Origin: Porites lobata
Lineage: Eukaryota > Cnidaria > Anthozoa > Scleractinia > Poritidae
Direction: 5' to 3'
NCBI GenBank assembly: GCA_942486035.1
Contig: CALNXK010000008.1
Span: forward strand, 3,115,001 to 3,179,000
Length of the DNA stretch: 64,000 nt
Shown piece by piece: positions 1-13,552 of this stretch; within the stretch, counting starts at the first letter, position 1; each line of letters opens with the position of its first letter. The notes below the pieces were generated by a model. It was not told the origin of the DNA and did no database searches. It was given only the letters and a program-made list of their open reading frames with translations. Made by a program: the position numbers and the translations under genes.

Positions 1-3
1 TAC

Positions 4-3000
4 CTCAGACGCCGCAATGTACCCTCCTGCTGCACCAAAACTCTTGGTAAATGTACCCATCATGATATCGACATCACTAGGGTCCACTCCAAAGTAATCA
101 GTCACACCTCTCCCACGAGGACCCATGGCACCAATACTGTGAGCCTCGTCCAAGTAAAGATACGCTTTGTATTTCTTTTTAAGGGCAACAACTTCTGGGA
201 GCTTGGCTAATGAACCTTCCATGCTTAAAAAAATAAAATAAAAGAAGATGTAAATTTGGGTGTAAATTTACACTCCCGGAAGCCAAAACTTGCAGTGTTT
301 GCCAAATGACATGTGTAAGAGGATAGATTTTATGATTTTCTTTTGGCCTCATATAAGGAAATGTGGCTTTGTAATCCGGAATTCAGCTCAAGGAATCCGG
401 AATCCCCTAACAGTTGGAATCTCGAGACCACGTTCCACTGACAAAAAATCAGGAATCCAGTACAGTCGACTCCCGCTAACTCGAACCCTCTAGATCTTTT
501 TCTATATAATTTTGCTCTCGATAACTCGAACTCCCGATAACTCGAACTTTTTTTTACAGTGGAACCCGGTTAATACGGACACCAAGGGGACATGCCATAG
601 TGTCCATATTATCTGGGTGTCCGTATTAAGCGGGCTCTCAGAGAAAACATCAGGAACACATGTTTTATCGATATAAAGACCAAAGCAGACAGTTTTACGA
701 ACCAAGGATCGGTAGAAGTATGTGGAAAGGCAGTCAATCGTGGTGGAGGTCTTGGTATGGAAATCATGACCATGTGTTTACATTTTTGATGGTCCTCGGA
801 AACACGTGGATTTACTTGAACAATTACTAGACGTTAGCAACAACCTAGCAATACGAGCGGAGGATGATCTTGGTACAGCTCGCAGCAAGCAAACAACGTC
901 AAAGAGGAAGAAGGTTAAGAGAAATGACTGCAACAAAAAAAGAAAGGAAGTGAAACGTGTGTAACAGGAGGCAGAAAACTTTAGAAACGGACTACACGTA
1001 GTACAAGAGTCAAACACCGGAAGAAAGATAGACTGTTCAAAATCAAATATGTCACGCTACTTTGTTACTGTTTTTTTTTTTATTAGTACTGTAATAAAAT
1101 TTTATTCACCCGTAAAAATCTGTCATTATTTGAACAGGGTACAATGTCTACAATTATCACATAATTGTGACAATGAAAATAGACAGTGTGTAGATAACCA
1201 GTGTCCGTAAAGCGGGGTTGACAATATATGAGAGTTTGTGACTCGGGACACAGAAAAGTGTCGGTTGTCCGTATTAACCGCTGTCCGTACAAAGCGGGCT
1301 AATTTTAGAGAAAATATGTGAGCTTTTTGTCGGGACAAACGAAACTGTCCGTATAAAGTGGGTGTCCGTAGAGCGGGGCTCCACTGTATTTCCCTTGAAG
1401 GTTCAAATTATCGGGAGTCGACTGTACCTGGAATCCTGAATCCATAGCGTGGAATCCATAATCCAAGACCCTCTTGGCTTATCTTAAAAGGTGCGATTCT
1501 ATTATGATCTCATTAATATGAATTGTTTCTCATGATTCAAAAATTTTATAAATTGTAAAAAAAAAAAATTGTAAATTGTAATTTGTTTACCCACGGAGCA
1601 CTAAGGAGTTCATAAGAACTCGTTGAAACGTGTCCGTGCGTTCCAGATCGAATTGGAATGCAAGACTTTTTGGATCAGCGGTCGAGGTACCTGTGCAAAA
1701 TTTGGTTTTCCTGTGAAAAGCTTCACGCAAAAGACAACAGGGGTTAGATTCCAGTGACTAGTGTTGAAATTGTGAATGAGCCATACCTCAAGAAATTGCA
1801 CGAAACGAGCCAAATGACAGAGAAAGAGCGGGAAACTTCAAAGGTAGGGCAGTAACGGTAGGGACTCTCTTGGGTTAATTTCACACCTGTTTCGTCAAGG
1901 GCCTTATTTGGCCTTATTTACATTTCCTCGTCACTTTTCGTCAACGGCCTAACAAAATTTCCTTATTTTCGCAATTTTCGTAACATTCTATCAAAATTTT
2001 GTGATTTTTGTAACTTCCGAAACAGGGTAAACCTGGACATATCTCTAATTACATATGGTGAAAGAGACATCCAAGGTTTGAGACAGACGAAGCAACTTTC
2101 CTTTAGACTTACCTATAAATTCCTTCAACAATTATTAAAATCTTTTTCCACGCTCTGTGCGTCCTTGGTTGTCCTTGGACAACAGCTTCCCTTAGGGTCT
2201 TCTCTAAACATTTCATATCTGCAAAAAATATTGAAGACAAAGAAAATATAAAAAACGACATTGCCTGAACAATGGACGCGGGGGAGTAGGGTTGTTTAAT
2301 ATTAAGCCATCCATTTCAAGTTGCACCTTCCCCTTTGAGCCAATCAGGACGCAAAGCAGACTTTAGAGCTATTGAGTCTTGTGCTGAACCTGTGCAATGG
2401 GTAGCCTCCCTTGCAGTCGTTTTTGTCTCGTGACCCAGCGCTTCTCCCCCTCCCCTTGGGGAGGATCTTTGCGCGACGAGACAAAATCGGCTGCATGGGA
2501 AACAATGCAAAAGGCACGAACAGGCTACAGCGGAGTTAGCGCTCCCTCTCACCGCATCTCAGGTGTTGAACACTTGTAAAGCGAGGGAGTACAGTTTACG
2601 GGTGTTAAACATGCACATCGGAAAACATGGTATTCAACAGTGAAGAAAAAAGAAACGGGAAAAATGCTGCAGCTCCAAGTGCTTTGAAAGCGTGCTACTA
2701 GAACCGGGCGCAGGAAAATAGGAATATTATTCATTCACAATATTTCTCCATTTCTGATTGGCTAAAATTCCACGCATAATTCATCATAACCAGCTACTGT
2801 CGACCAAATCTGGAAGAATTTTGCGATATGTGAACTGATGACCTCAATCGTACAGCAAAATTGTCAGATTATTGAACAGTTAACCGAGAAGACCTGGGGA
2901 CGAGGTTGGGATTTTTGGTAGTGAATACCTATAAAGTGGCGGAACATTTCACTTGTTTCACGAGGAAGAAGTAGGTGAACTATTGGCTAAAAACATAGCA

Positions 3001-6000
3001 AGAACCGCAAGAAGACAACTCGACGAACGACATCTGCTATAGTGGAAAATATTTGCAGAACTGAACAAACCTTTATCTCCTAAACATGCACTATCGAAGA
3101 TGAACTTAACATTGATGGAAGTAAGCATGTTTTAGCTTGTTTTTAAACTAGGAATTATTTTGAATGAATAATAAACAATTATTGAATGAGGCTGAATATC
3201 TGCTGAAGAAAAATGTAGATCGAGGAGGGTGTTATCCTCCTCGGCCGCAGAGATGTTGTTTTGTTAATCTAAACCTCTCGCTTTTTCGCAGTTCTCGTTG
3301 CCGTCGCCGTTGCTAAAGCTCTTTATCGACCCATCTACGGTGCTTTACTTAATACTCTTATCGGATGTTATACACCAGACATAGTTATTAAGTTCATTTT
3401 ACCATTATGTTTGAAGACTTTAATTTTAGCTCCTGAAAGTCTCGCTCCTAAAATGAGGGAGGTGTGGTTGAGCTCGTCACTGATGATCAAATCTCCTTTC
3501 CCCACCAGGGCAGGTATATTTGCGGAGTTGGTGGCGAATCCCATTCCAAACACCATAGCTGCAGGTTTACCGACAAACCGTGCAACCAGGCCTTCCAGCT
3601 CGTTGTGAATTGCAAGAGTGCCTGATAATAAGAATTTAAATATCACACAGATTACAAAAAAAGGAAAAAGAGAAGGCAGCTAGGGGAAATTGTAATGGGA
3701 ACTGTACAAGTTCTTTGTCGGGGACACGTTGCTCATGTTATAATGACCAAGTTACCTATTTATAATGACGCTATTATATAACAAGCACGCAAAACGTGAC
3801 TCGCAGGTGAACATTTTAAACAGGTACCAAGGCCTATTCCGGGACCTTAAGGCGCCTTAACTTTAGGCGACTTTTTTTATTATTTAAGGCGACTTTAGGC
3901 GGCTTTAAAAACATTTGCGAAAAAATTATGCGATCTAAAGGCGACGTTAATACCCCAGATTAGGCCTGATGCCACGAGTTTTGATCCTCAGAACAAGTAG
4001 ACCGACTAGCCAACGAAAGGTATCGTGACTGACTAGAGGAACCTTCGGGTATTTTCATCAATTTTCCAAAAGTGTCCCTGTCGGACCACAGGCTAACATT
4101 GTGACGTAAATGAGATAAGAAAAGGATCTTACCTCGTCGTCATATATCTTTTAGAAAGTCGAACAAAAATATCGGAACGGGGGCAAAGAAAGTTTTTACA
4201 TAGCGGCACGATTGCTAGACCATCGGGGAATAATCCCATATTTATTTTCAATGCAAAAATATTCTCTCACCATATTCATTTCTTGGGCTACAACCTGCAA
4301 CACCATAACTGCGAACCGCCTGCTCAGCAGCTTCTGAACATGGCCCAGAATTCTCGGCGAACCCAAGATAGTTGTATGATGCAAGATTCAACGCCCTGGT
4401 CTTCGTTCCAGGGTAACTGTGAATTTAAAGAAAAAGGAACGTCATTGAACATAAGACGAAAATATTGGCACTTATTTGCGAAATGCTTCTGAAAGTTTTT
4501 TCCACTGCCAAGTAAAAGAAACTCATGAGCATAATTTGGGAATCTAGGGACTTATACATTAATTTCTGCATAATTTGCCACTTTTAGGAGCACAATCAGC
4601 CGAGGCCTAACTGCTGTCGTTTTGCGACACACTAGCTCCCTTGATGAAGTACACCGAACTCTCGCACTGCGGAAACTTCGTTATTACAGACACCCCAGTA
4701 ATATGGACCATTACAGATTTTTGACTGAAAAAAAACTCCAGTAATTACGTACTCCCGCTGGCGAAGCTACGGGTCGGGGTACTCCCTATGATGGTCCATA
4801 TGGTGAAAGTGCAGAAAAATCTGTCATTTTGTTATTTAAAAGATCCTTAATTAGAATATTTCGAACAGACGCACCTCACAGTCGTATCATTTAATTTAAA
4901 TACCAAGCGCTACATGTAATGAAAACAAGACTTACTGTTAGTAGGTATTTGAAATGGTCACCATTTTTCTATGGAAGGAACACGAAAGGGATACCATTTT
5001 TTGCCAAAAGTGGTATATAAAAGGTTACTAAGGGGTTAGAACTCGAGGTAGAGCCTTACCATATAAAATGATGTTAAGTAGCCCCCCAGGCGTAGCTACG
5101 TACAGCTTCTGTCTATTCTGAATCTTGTTCTAACGGACACCGAACAGCATCTTTCAACATTAACAAACAACTTGAAAAAGATATTCATCCGTCTTTTATC
5201 ATCACATCCAGTTGTCTTTTTGGTTTGATTCACGATTCCTATATTGCGCATCAATCGAGCTGCCTACATTTATGTGCCATGCCTCTCTAATGCAAATGTT
5301 CTCTGAGGAAATTCTACTCAGGCCCTATTTTTACGGACTCTCGCGATCGCTTTCCCACTTCAGAAACTATAAGGGAATGGGTACAAGCTTACCGCGAAAC
5401 GATTCTGGAATCGTTTGAGAGGACAAGCGTTAGTTTTGATTGGTGGGTTGCCTTGAATACTATCAACCAATCATAACTAACCAAACGTTGCCAGAAACCA
5501 CTGCAGCCAAAGCTTGTATTCTCCCTTGAACTTCTGAGGTGGGGAAATGAGAACACCGATTCGCGATAGCAGAGCTAAGGGTGTCCGAAATAATTGACTG
5601 TATACGGCGAAAAGTAAGCGATTGCAATCAAAAGCGCCGAAATTAAGGTCCATCCCAAACTAGTCCCAGTACTTTTTGCCCAACTAGGCCCAGTTTCAGC
5701 GCGAGGGTCAAGAGCCTGTTAACAAGCGCCTGGGTAACCATACCTGAAGGTCCAGTTCCAGTCCTCTGATTCCCTGTCAAGCAGGTCTATCTCTCCACCA
5801 GGAACGCTACAGATCGGTCTGTTAAAGCAGTCTCTAACACGAGTATACATGTTCCGGGTGTAGAAACTCTCAAAATCAGAGTAGAGTGGTACAAAACCCT
5901 AACAAAACGAAGACGAAAAACTAAATAAATGAATAAATGCACGGCATTATTTAGAAAACCAACTCTCGGCCGTTTGCATAACATGGGTTGATTATGCTGA

Positions 6001-9000
6001 AACCGTTACGATGCCGATGAGCCTCAATAGTGAGGGCCTCCAAAAGGGGGGGAAAGGGAATGGCTTATCTTCCCTTGCTTCCTACAAAAGTTAAATTTTC
6101 CCCCTTGATTTTCACGATACAATGTTCAACGGTTCCCTTGTTTCTTAAAAGGACATTATCAACATGTTCTCTTATTCCCCCAGGCCTCTGGAAGGTCTTC
6201 GAAGTCATTTCAGCTTAATTACTCTTCTTTGCCTTCATTGGTCAGTAAACATCATTAAAACGAGTACTTTCCGATATACCCACCTTATCCGCCCAAGAAT
6301 TAGAATATGGAGTCTCCGGTCTGTTTACACGTCTTTTATTGCGTCTTTAAACATTTCTCTAAAAACCTTTCCTTTTTTAAATTTGGAAATCATTTTCATG
6401 GCTGGTATTTTTTTGTGTGTGATCATTGTATTTACACTGCCAACACTCTATGTACATCATAACAAAAGCAAACCTAACAAGCACATCATGAATGCCGGCC
6501 TACCCCATCAAATTATTCTGTAATTAGTTAAGGGTCGTGCAAGCCGTGCAAAGACGAATCATTAAGTGAAGTGTAAGTCAGGCAAGCGTTGTAGAACCCT
6601 TTGGTATCTCAGAAAAGCTCAGTCTTGTGGTCGCTCATTTCTGATATAACGCTATGATAGTTGTTTTTTTTCTGACATTTTGACTATTTGGTAATTAGCG
6701 GATTGTTTAATAATTTTGGCACAGCTACAAAATATATCCTAACAACTAAGTCAGCAGAGATCCTTTTTCGATCCTTTTAGAGACAACATTTATTAACATT
6801 CAATCTTCTGAGAAGAAAATATTATGCAAGAAAAATTCAACTTATATCGAAATATTGCCTGAAAAAATTTGCTTTTGTCAATTGCATGATTGCATAAGTT
6901 AATTTGGCGTCCGTTAGGTTTTTCTCGTTTGCCGACGAACGCAACATCAAAAGCATTCAAAACAACAAAAGAAATATACTGTACTGGGTTTCCTTTCCGC
7001 TCGGTACAATTTCGGGAGATTTTCGTGTACGATTCAGTGACGAACGATTAGTCCTCGAGAGTGAATTCAACTCGTTGCTAAAAGAGACAGTAAACGGAGA
7101 CGGTAATAATTGGAAAGAGGATAGCAGCAGATTTTGAAAAACTACAATCTGAGAGCCAAAGAGTTAATGGCAGAACCTGAGCAGATCTTATGAGAATTCT
7201 GGACGGAATTCTCAACTCTTTATCAATGATCGTAGTATAATTGTTCAAGGTCTTGCACCTTCTAAAAAATCATTAACTCTATTTGCAGATAGTTGTTTAA
7301 AAACTTAATTGCCAAGGGTGCAAGAGGGAACTATACTTTTTTTCCTTTTCGCTATGACGATCTTGCTATTAAGTAATTATAAATAGAAAACTGAAAGCTC
7401 TTCGATATCTCGCCGCAGCTGCAAATTGTAAAACGATTCTCATAGCTGAGTCAACAAACGAGAAGGACTAATGAATTTGAAGTGTTTCAGTTTAAAAGAG
7501 CAACAATTGTTAAAAAGTGATTCACATGTTGAAGGATGAGAATTTACACCACAACTTAGAAGTGTTTCTGTTATAGTTAGGTCCGAAAAAATATTTGCAT
7601 ACCATCGAATACCACATACATAAGCCGCTTTTTCCGAACAAGCCAAAATCAGGCACGGCATTTTTATAGCTGTGTTTAAAATAATTATGTTACAAATACT
7701 ACTAGGACTTTGAAACCACGTTACTAAGTGATATTTTCTGAATGCCGAACCTAAAAGTGTAACTAGAAAAACTACATAAGCGGACGGGTTCAAATCAAAT
7801 ACACAGCTCTAAATAAGGTGAACATGACAGTCACTTCTCATTGGAATCCGGGGGGACTCCCATATGGAAGGGACGGAAGCTCGCCGCCATATTACTTTGG
7901 GTGGGAGATGAATTGCAGGTTTTGTTGTCTCTTAGATTGTTTAGAATAGAAAGGTAATATTGGCACCCAACAAGTTTAGCTTAGGGTTGTGTAGAAAGAA
8001 CCCACAAAATTACACTAAACTATACCTGTTTTCCATGAATGCCGTGTATCTAACTTAATTAACTAAAATGAAAAACATACAACAAAAATAACGCCAGAGC
8101 CCTCACCAGACTTAAAATGTTTAATTCCTATTATGCGACGAGTATTCTCGTCCCTTTTAAACGAGAGTCGCTCCCAACCGGGGGTAGGTGACTTTTACGC
8201 GCCGGCATAAATTTTAGCGATCACGCCACTTTTCAGACGCGCCGTGCGCACGCGTAAAGTTTCAAAAGTTCAAAGTTTAGAAAAAAAATTTGAATAGTAT
8301 TGTGAAACAACAACAAATGAAAAGTAGATTTTAGGTACTTCTCTACAAACCACTATTCAAATAATCCAAACCTTCAATTTCCTAGTTTACCCAAGCAAAA
8401 ATATTTTAAACTGATTCTTCGGCTGATACAATCGAGGTTCTCCTAGCTTGCTGTCGGGTTATAAAATTTCTTGAAGACTCTCTAATCGTCACCTGTTCAA
8501 ATTATACATGAGTAGCTAAGAGCAATATTCCTTTTTCCAGAGGCCATTATTGCTTTTCACATAAATATTTCTCCATCGATCTGCATAAGGCGTTTTACTA
8601 ATATTTTTGTGCTGTAACGTGTTATGTAACATAACACCGGTTTGCCAGAGTTTCACTTCCATTGTTCTCGATGTATTCAAAGCGAATGAGCACTCAAAAA
8701 TCACCTATTTCCCCAAATATAACCACCAACCTTAATTAAAATTATTTCTCACCTCATTGCCGTTTTCTTTAACTGCCTTGTATTTTTCTAATCCATGGTT
8801 ACGCGTAAAGTCACGGAAATAACCGAAAATTATTAAAAAGAAATAGGAGAGATAGGTCATCACCGCGGCAAGGAAAGGGGTTTCTTCGAACTCATCTCGA
8901 GATTCGGCGACATAATGTCCATTTTTTTTCCTGTAGCTAAATAATCCGTTCGATCCAGGAGCACAACCATTTTTTGAGGAGAGATGCTTTCTCGTGTGGG

Positions 9001-9091
9001 CAGCTCCAGTGACCATGTTTGTTGCTGTTGCTCGCGCCAGAGTCACGCTACGACAAGACGCTTGGCTTGTCATCAGTTCAGTCAAGCGCAT
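4..9091 (-). CDS. SPTLC2: Serine palmitoyltransferase subunit 2-like, copy 1 (5' six exons; 3' end off window)
   Basis: Catalytic subunit of serine palmitoyltransferase, the PLP enzyme of the ER membrane that condenses serine with palmitoyl-CoA to start sphingolipid synthesis. Exons on the minus strand: 9091-8753, 5898-5744, 4416-4271, 3621-3403, 2218-2113, 223-4. All junctions are GT-AG and the phases join without a break to give 395 codons. Exon 1 carries the start Met, a variable N-terminus, the conserved FEETPFLAAVMTYL stretch and one membrane segment. Exon 2 has FYTRNMYTRVRDCFNRPICS; exon 3 SYNYLGFAENSG; exon 4 GMGFATNSANIPALVGKG and SDELNHTS; exon 5 GQPRTHRAWKKILIIVEGIYS-type residues; exon 6 LDEAHSIGAMGPRGRG and TFTKSFG, whose Lys forms the PLP Schiff base. 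The start could instead be the Met seven residues later. The gene continues left of the window from the donor at 3-2. Family identity is secure; whether it is expressed is unknown. Confidence 0.93.
463..1424. mobile_element. pogo/Tigger-like MITE (outer), carrying a second one inside
   Basis: Terminal inverted repeats CAGTCGACTCCCGCTAACTC and its near-complement at the right end, with TA on both sides (461-462 and 1425-1426). TA duplication plus CAGTNGA termini is typical of pogo-type Tc1/mariner elements. It lies inside a GGAATCC-rich repeat whose other copy at 26390-26600 lacks the insertion. It lies in the intron between SPTLC2 copy 1 exons 5 and 6. Confidence 0.75.
557..1386. mobile_element. 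pogo/Tigger-like element nested in the outer one
   Basis: Ends CAGTGGAACCCGGTTAATAC and the complement of GAGCGGGGCTCCACTG, with TA on both sides (555-556, 1387-1388). GGTGTCCGTA and TTAATACGGACACC boxes repeat along it. A plus-strand open stretch of about 59 codons near 793-968 ends in a basic tail (SKRKKVKRN) and could be the end of a dead transposase, but I see no DDE motif. Confidence 0.65.
2230..3400. other. Intron 4 of SPTLC2 copy 1
   Basis: No exon or clear element seen. It contains a short GC-rich inverted stretch near 2404-2490, where CTTGCAGTCGTTTTGTCTCG and GACGAGACAAAATCGGCTGC-like blocks face each other. Confidence 0.4.
4683..5100. repeat. Dispersed repeat with GTATATAAAAGG motif, copy 1
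   Basis: Contains GGGGTACTCCCTATGATGG, TACCATTTTTTGCCAAAAG, GGTATATAAAAGG and AAGGGGTTAGAACTCGAGG, in the same order as 55768-56010. It looks like a common anthozoan dispersed repeat. The TATAAAA is part of the repeat and is not evidence of a promoter here. Confidence 0.5.
5900..8752. other. Intron 1 of SPTLC2 copy 1
   Basis: 2.85 kb between the first two exons. Frames near 6164-6523 and 7440-7793 are hydrophobic or AT-rich, with no family resemblance. I see no exon, RNA gene or clear element. Confidence 0.4.
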
Positions 9092-9099
9092 GAAATAAA

Positions 9100-10570
9100 A
9101 TCAATATTAGTGTTTCAAAACATGAATACGGTAAAATTCTTCCGACTTATTTCTATGGGCTACTTTTATGTCTGTATGTTTACTTTACGGAACATTTTAA
9201 TTTCATTTTTTAAAATTAATTGCATTATAAAAAGTCCTAAAGGCAAATATATAAATTGCATATATATCATTGTATTAAGATGGAGGTAAAATAAGGTCTA
9301 CAAAATAATTTCCACTAATTTCGAAATGATTTGATGGCCTGCATTCTCATCCGCCATTGGGCTCTTGATATAACATTGAAAAAAAGGGCAAAATGAGAGA
9401 AGACCCTTCTGGCTCCTTATTCTGTGCTTAACCCGGGAGCTTAGAAGAGTGAAGCACGCGTGAACCGGAAGTGAAGCCTATTTCGTTATGATAGGCGTTG
9501 ACTCTACCACTGAGATTTGTATTGCTTTGTGTATTTACCCTTATAGAGACGAAATAGGGAACCCATGCTCTTATTTGTAAACTGCAAATGGAAATTAAAC
9601 AATTAATGGTAACAGGACTGATTGGAGTCAGTTTCTGTGGAGTTCAATTCGGTCTGTAATCATACGATTGATTGACAAAATCGGACGACTGCGTAGCGTG
9701 GGTCCGATTTGTTTAATCACCGGACGCCCACACAATATGTCACGGTGTAGCCGATTGTTATTTTATAGGAAATGTACCGGATTTACCGTTTGCCTACCTA
9801 TAGCGATATATCGCACACTATGTATATAAATCAATGAAAAATAAACGTTGAATTACCTTATCTGTGGTATATAGTCTTCCTTTTGCTTCAAAAGCGGTCT
9901 AATGCGTGGGTTCCCTATGGGGACGATCTGTCCGCTGGCAAGACCCTTGCTGATTGCTTTGCAAGTTGAGAGAACATCGTTTGGATTTCATGTAAGAGAA
10001 TGTATGAGAAGTACCACCACCCCCCGCAGGCAAACATGCAAAAAGATCACTTCCGGTTGACGTGCGAACGCAGCCGTATTTCCGGTTGTCTCCCGAAAAG
10101 GGAACTAAAAGCCGAAGACGGCGTCGACTGCAAACATAAGCAATAGCCCAAGGGTGGAAGGTTTTCCTTTTTCCTGTTTGCGATTATGCTTGTGCCCGTA
10201 TTATGAGTGTAACGTACTCGTAGTATATAATGAGTGCTAGGCGATCTAGCTCCAGTGGATCAAAGTTCCTGCCATATTTTGGAACAAAACAAGAAATGTC
10301 GGCCGCAAAGCTCCTTGTCGTACGCGAGAAAAACCACTGGTACCCAGGGTAATCTAAAACTACAAGCTGAGAAATCCGTGTATTGCAGAACCTCGTGAGC
10401 CCGGGGAGGGTGGCCCGTAAAATGTTAGGGATGGGAGGGAGGGAGAGAGACATAATACAAAACTGGACCATTATTTTTGGAATTCGGCAATTGATGATGT
10501 TATGGTCTCCTGGCGAATAGTGTGATATAGCCCTTCAAGAGCTAATTTTTGACAATAAATCTTTCTGTTA
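9100..10570. other. Intergenic region between SPTLC2 copy 1 and the lipase pseudogene
   Basis: Upstream of two genes that point away from each other. It should hold the SPTLC2 promoter, and the missing lipase 5' exons if any survive. Neither could be located; no TATA box in a convincing place. Confidence 0.35.
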
Positions 10571-11046
10571 GTTGGTCATGGTCAGAGTGAAGGAGAAAAA
10601 GCCCAAATATCAGATTTTTCCTGTTACGTCAGAGATGTTTTTAAACACATTGACCAAGTCACAGCAGACAACACAGGCATACCAATATTTATGTTTGGCC
10701 ACTCAATAGTATGTACTGTTATAAAAACTTTATTGGAACGCTGCCCCCTTGTTTTAAATTTTGTTTTTGTTTTTGTTGTTGTTTGTTTGTTTGTTTTACA
10801 TTTTTTAAAGGTATAGATGGTAGGCTCTCGGGTCCACTAACCGCGCTGATCACTGAAATACTAATATATGTTAATAACGAGAAATACCCCAAGCCCATCA
10901 TGCTTTGCGGTTGTTTTGTAATGTCGCGTTCTTGCCAGTTTGTTTTGATAACATAGTAAGCCTGTGAATTTCAGGTTTTCTCATTATTAACTCTTTTCAA
11001 GTCTGGCTTCAATGCAGTCAAATCACATATTACGAAAACACAAATA

Positions 11047-11422
11047 CAGTCGAACATCCATATGCGATCACCTCTCGTAAAAGACCACCATCCGTAAGCG
11101 ACCGCGTTAGCGTGGCGCTCAGTAGCGGTTTAAAGACTTTTCATTGTTTTTAACCTCTTGAAAAGCGACCACTTAACGATTTGTCTGATCTCTTTTTTTG
11201 GCTGTTTTTGATTAATGCTACTCAGAGTATACCGTGAGAACTTCTAAAAGTACCAGCATGGAACTGAGAAATAAATCGGTGCAACATATTTTATACTGCT
11301 TTAAAGTAGCTGTGCCCGGAAATCTACTGACTCCAAGGAAGCCGTCGTAAGCGACAACCTCCTGTAAGTGGTCTCTAAGTCTCAGCCTTTAGAGTGGCTG
11401 CTTACGGAAGGTTCAAGGATTG
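11047..11422. mobile_element. pogo-like MITE in a lipase pseudogene intron
   Basis: Starts CAGTCGAACATCC and ends GGTTCAAGGATTG with TA on each side (11045-11046, 11423-11424). Internal boxes of the form CGTAAGCGACC repeat and invert. The terminal repeats are degraded. Confidence 0.5.
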
Positions 11423-11640
11423 TACCTTGAAAAGTTCATGTTATGATATTATTAATATTATGCATTATTATTTATAGGGTGGTACAATAGCTGTTCTTAG
11501 TGTTATATAGAGACCTTATTTCTTTGCGGGTGCAATATTTAGTGCACCAAGCATAAAAGTGGAAGCCAATCCTTGCACGGTAATTTATTGTTCCACTTGC
11601 TACAAATAGTAAACGAAAACACAATGCAAAGACTATTTCT

Positions 11641-11885
11641 CTTTTCTTAGAGTTCCGTCAACAGGATACAACAAACCCAAAACAGAAAAACACTACGTAC
11701 GTGAGAAAACAGAAACATAAATCCCAAAACAGAAATAAACACCCCAAAGCGGAAACACATACAAAACAAAAGTACAAAATTGAACCACAAAACTGAAAGA
11801 GAATTTAAAAATACAAACCTGATGATCAAAAACCGCAAAACAGAAACAAGGAAATAATGTAAAACAATAGTTTCTCATGATTCAT
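11641..11885 (-). repeat. CTGTTTTGGG-rich dispersed repeat, copy in minus orientation
   Basis: Read on the minus strand it matches 17730-18010 over its length, including TTTCCTTGTTTCTGTTTTGC, GTGTTTTTCTGTTTTGGGTT and the flank AAGACGATGAA. Built from short TTCTGTTTTGGG-like units. Confidence 0.6.
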
Positions 11886-13552
11886 CGTCTTTTAATTATC
11901 TTAACCCGAGATCAGGCGTCTTTTTTTTTCAAGGGACGGCTTGATCACAGGCTATAATAGATCATTCCGAGTTCCAAAAACTCTTACTTTAAAAACGAGG
12001 CTGAAAGTAAGGTAAAACGGATAACAAATTACTGCAGAAGTGCAAAGTGATGTTGCGCGTGTTATTATCCACAAATCAAACCTGTCTTGTAGCAAATAAG
12101 ATTCAGTGTTGCAAGTTGCAGGAATACTGAATCCTGATTGGATAAAATTACCCGGGAGTCACGCCATACACAGGAGTTAAATCACTTGTTTCAAAACAAG
12201 TTTGCTTTGGGCCGGTAATTAAAACGCGCAACATTGACAGATTTTGATGCAAAAAGTAGAACTTCTCTCTAGTTTTTGCATTCGTGGGTAGTAAAATGCG
12301 CAACATCACTTTTCAACTAGTTTTCCAACAATTTTGTAAAACAGGTTTCACGATTTTGTTGTCCGTTTTACCATAGCTTTAGAGTGATTTTCGTATGACC
12401 ATGAAATGAAAACGTGCGAACAAAAACAAAAACATCAAACGAACGGAAATAGAGCGATTTGACTGGTTTATCGAACGGATACAAACGCTCGTGGCTTTTG
12501 GTTGGTTAAGCGAACGCCCGAGAACTTTCTTGAAATCAAACGATACTTCGCTTTGAAGTCATATAACAACACGATTGGCCAATCGAACAATGCTTTCTCC
12601 ATATTAGGGTTTTCTTTGGCGGGAAAGCGAAGAGGCCATGTTTTGATCTTTTCATCCATTGGCTGATAAAACAAATAACGAACACTTCACGAAACCATTT
12701 TTCAACGTCATAAGAAAATCTAATGCAAAGTGAGATAAAACAGATTTTAGATGTGAAATATTTTCAGGGGCAGCAATTTTTTATAGTCTGTTGCCTCTCA
12801 ATTCACATGTTATTTAAACATAAATAACTGATTAATCACGAGTAGAAACGAACTTTTTACAAAGTCCTAGTGGCGGAGGGAAGGGAATGTGATGATTATT
12901 TTAATAGGAGATTATTTTATAACGAGTCAAGTTTTTAACCTTGTCTTCTAGGGGGAGGTGCGAAATTAATACAGTAGTGATTGTTCCATAAATAAAAACG
13001 CACCAAAAAAAACAAGACGAACTTGGCCAATATTCAGCTATCTGGACCTCACGCTTGGTTAAAAGAGACCTTTAGATTCGAGGACGAGAACTACTAGGAG
13101 CACGACTTTCGCTCTTCTCAAAAAGAAAAATAGACATCCGGAAAGCTCCATTGTACTTTTGATTCACCAGAAAAGTTAGCACTGTTACCTATTGATGGAG
13201 TTTAAGCCCTCTCCCGGCCGAAAATAATAAAACTTAGCTTCTAACATTTGATAACTTGTTTTCGTCACAACGACATTCTCGGCAAAACGCGTAGTAGAAT
13301 GACGACGGCTATCACGTTTTCCCGCCAAAATGACGCTGGCTCATGCGCGCACTGCTTAGCATTAAGAAAATCTCGTACTCTTAGTCGTCCTCGTCTTAAA
13401 AACTAAAGGTCTCAAATAACGTATATAATGCATGTATTTTACAGGCTTGTGTAGGAAGAATAGTATCATGGATAATGCCCTCGTATCACTTTTAGGCCAC
13501 CGACTGACCCATCAGTCTTAAGCCAGGATCCTACACTGGTGATACAATTCCT

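Larger units (their letters stand above)
360..1480. repeat. GGAATCC-rich dispersed repeat, copy 1 (split by pogo insertions)
   Basis: Flanks of the insertion carry GGAATCCGGAATC-type motifs, GTTCCACTGACAAA and GCGTGGAATCCA. The same order occurs uninterrupted at 26390-26600. Confidence 0.6.

Noticed and set aside
1..223. The two SPTLC2 copies being alleles or a duplicated haplotig
   Set aside because: About 13% exon divergence with several residue changes and unlike introns is too much for alleles.
4933..5093. TATAAAA at about 5015 as a promoter
   Set aside because: It is part of a dispersed repeat found again at 55768-56010 and no gene start follows.
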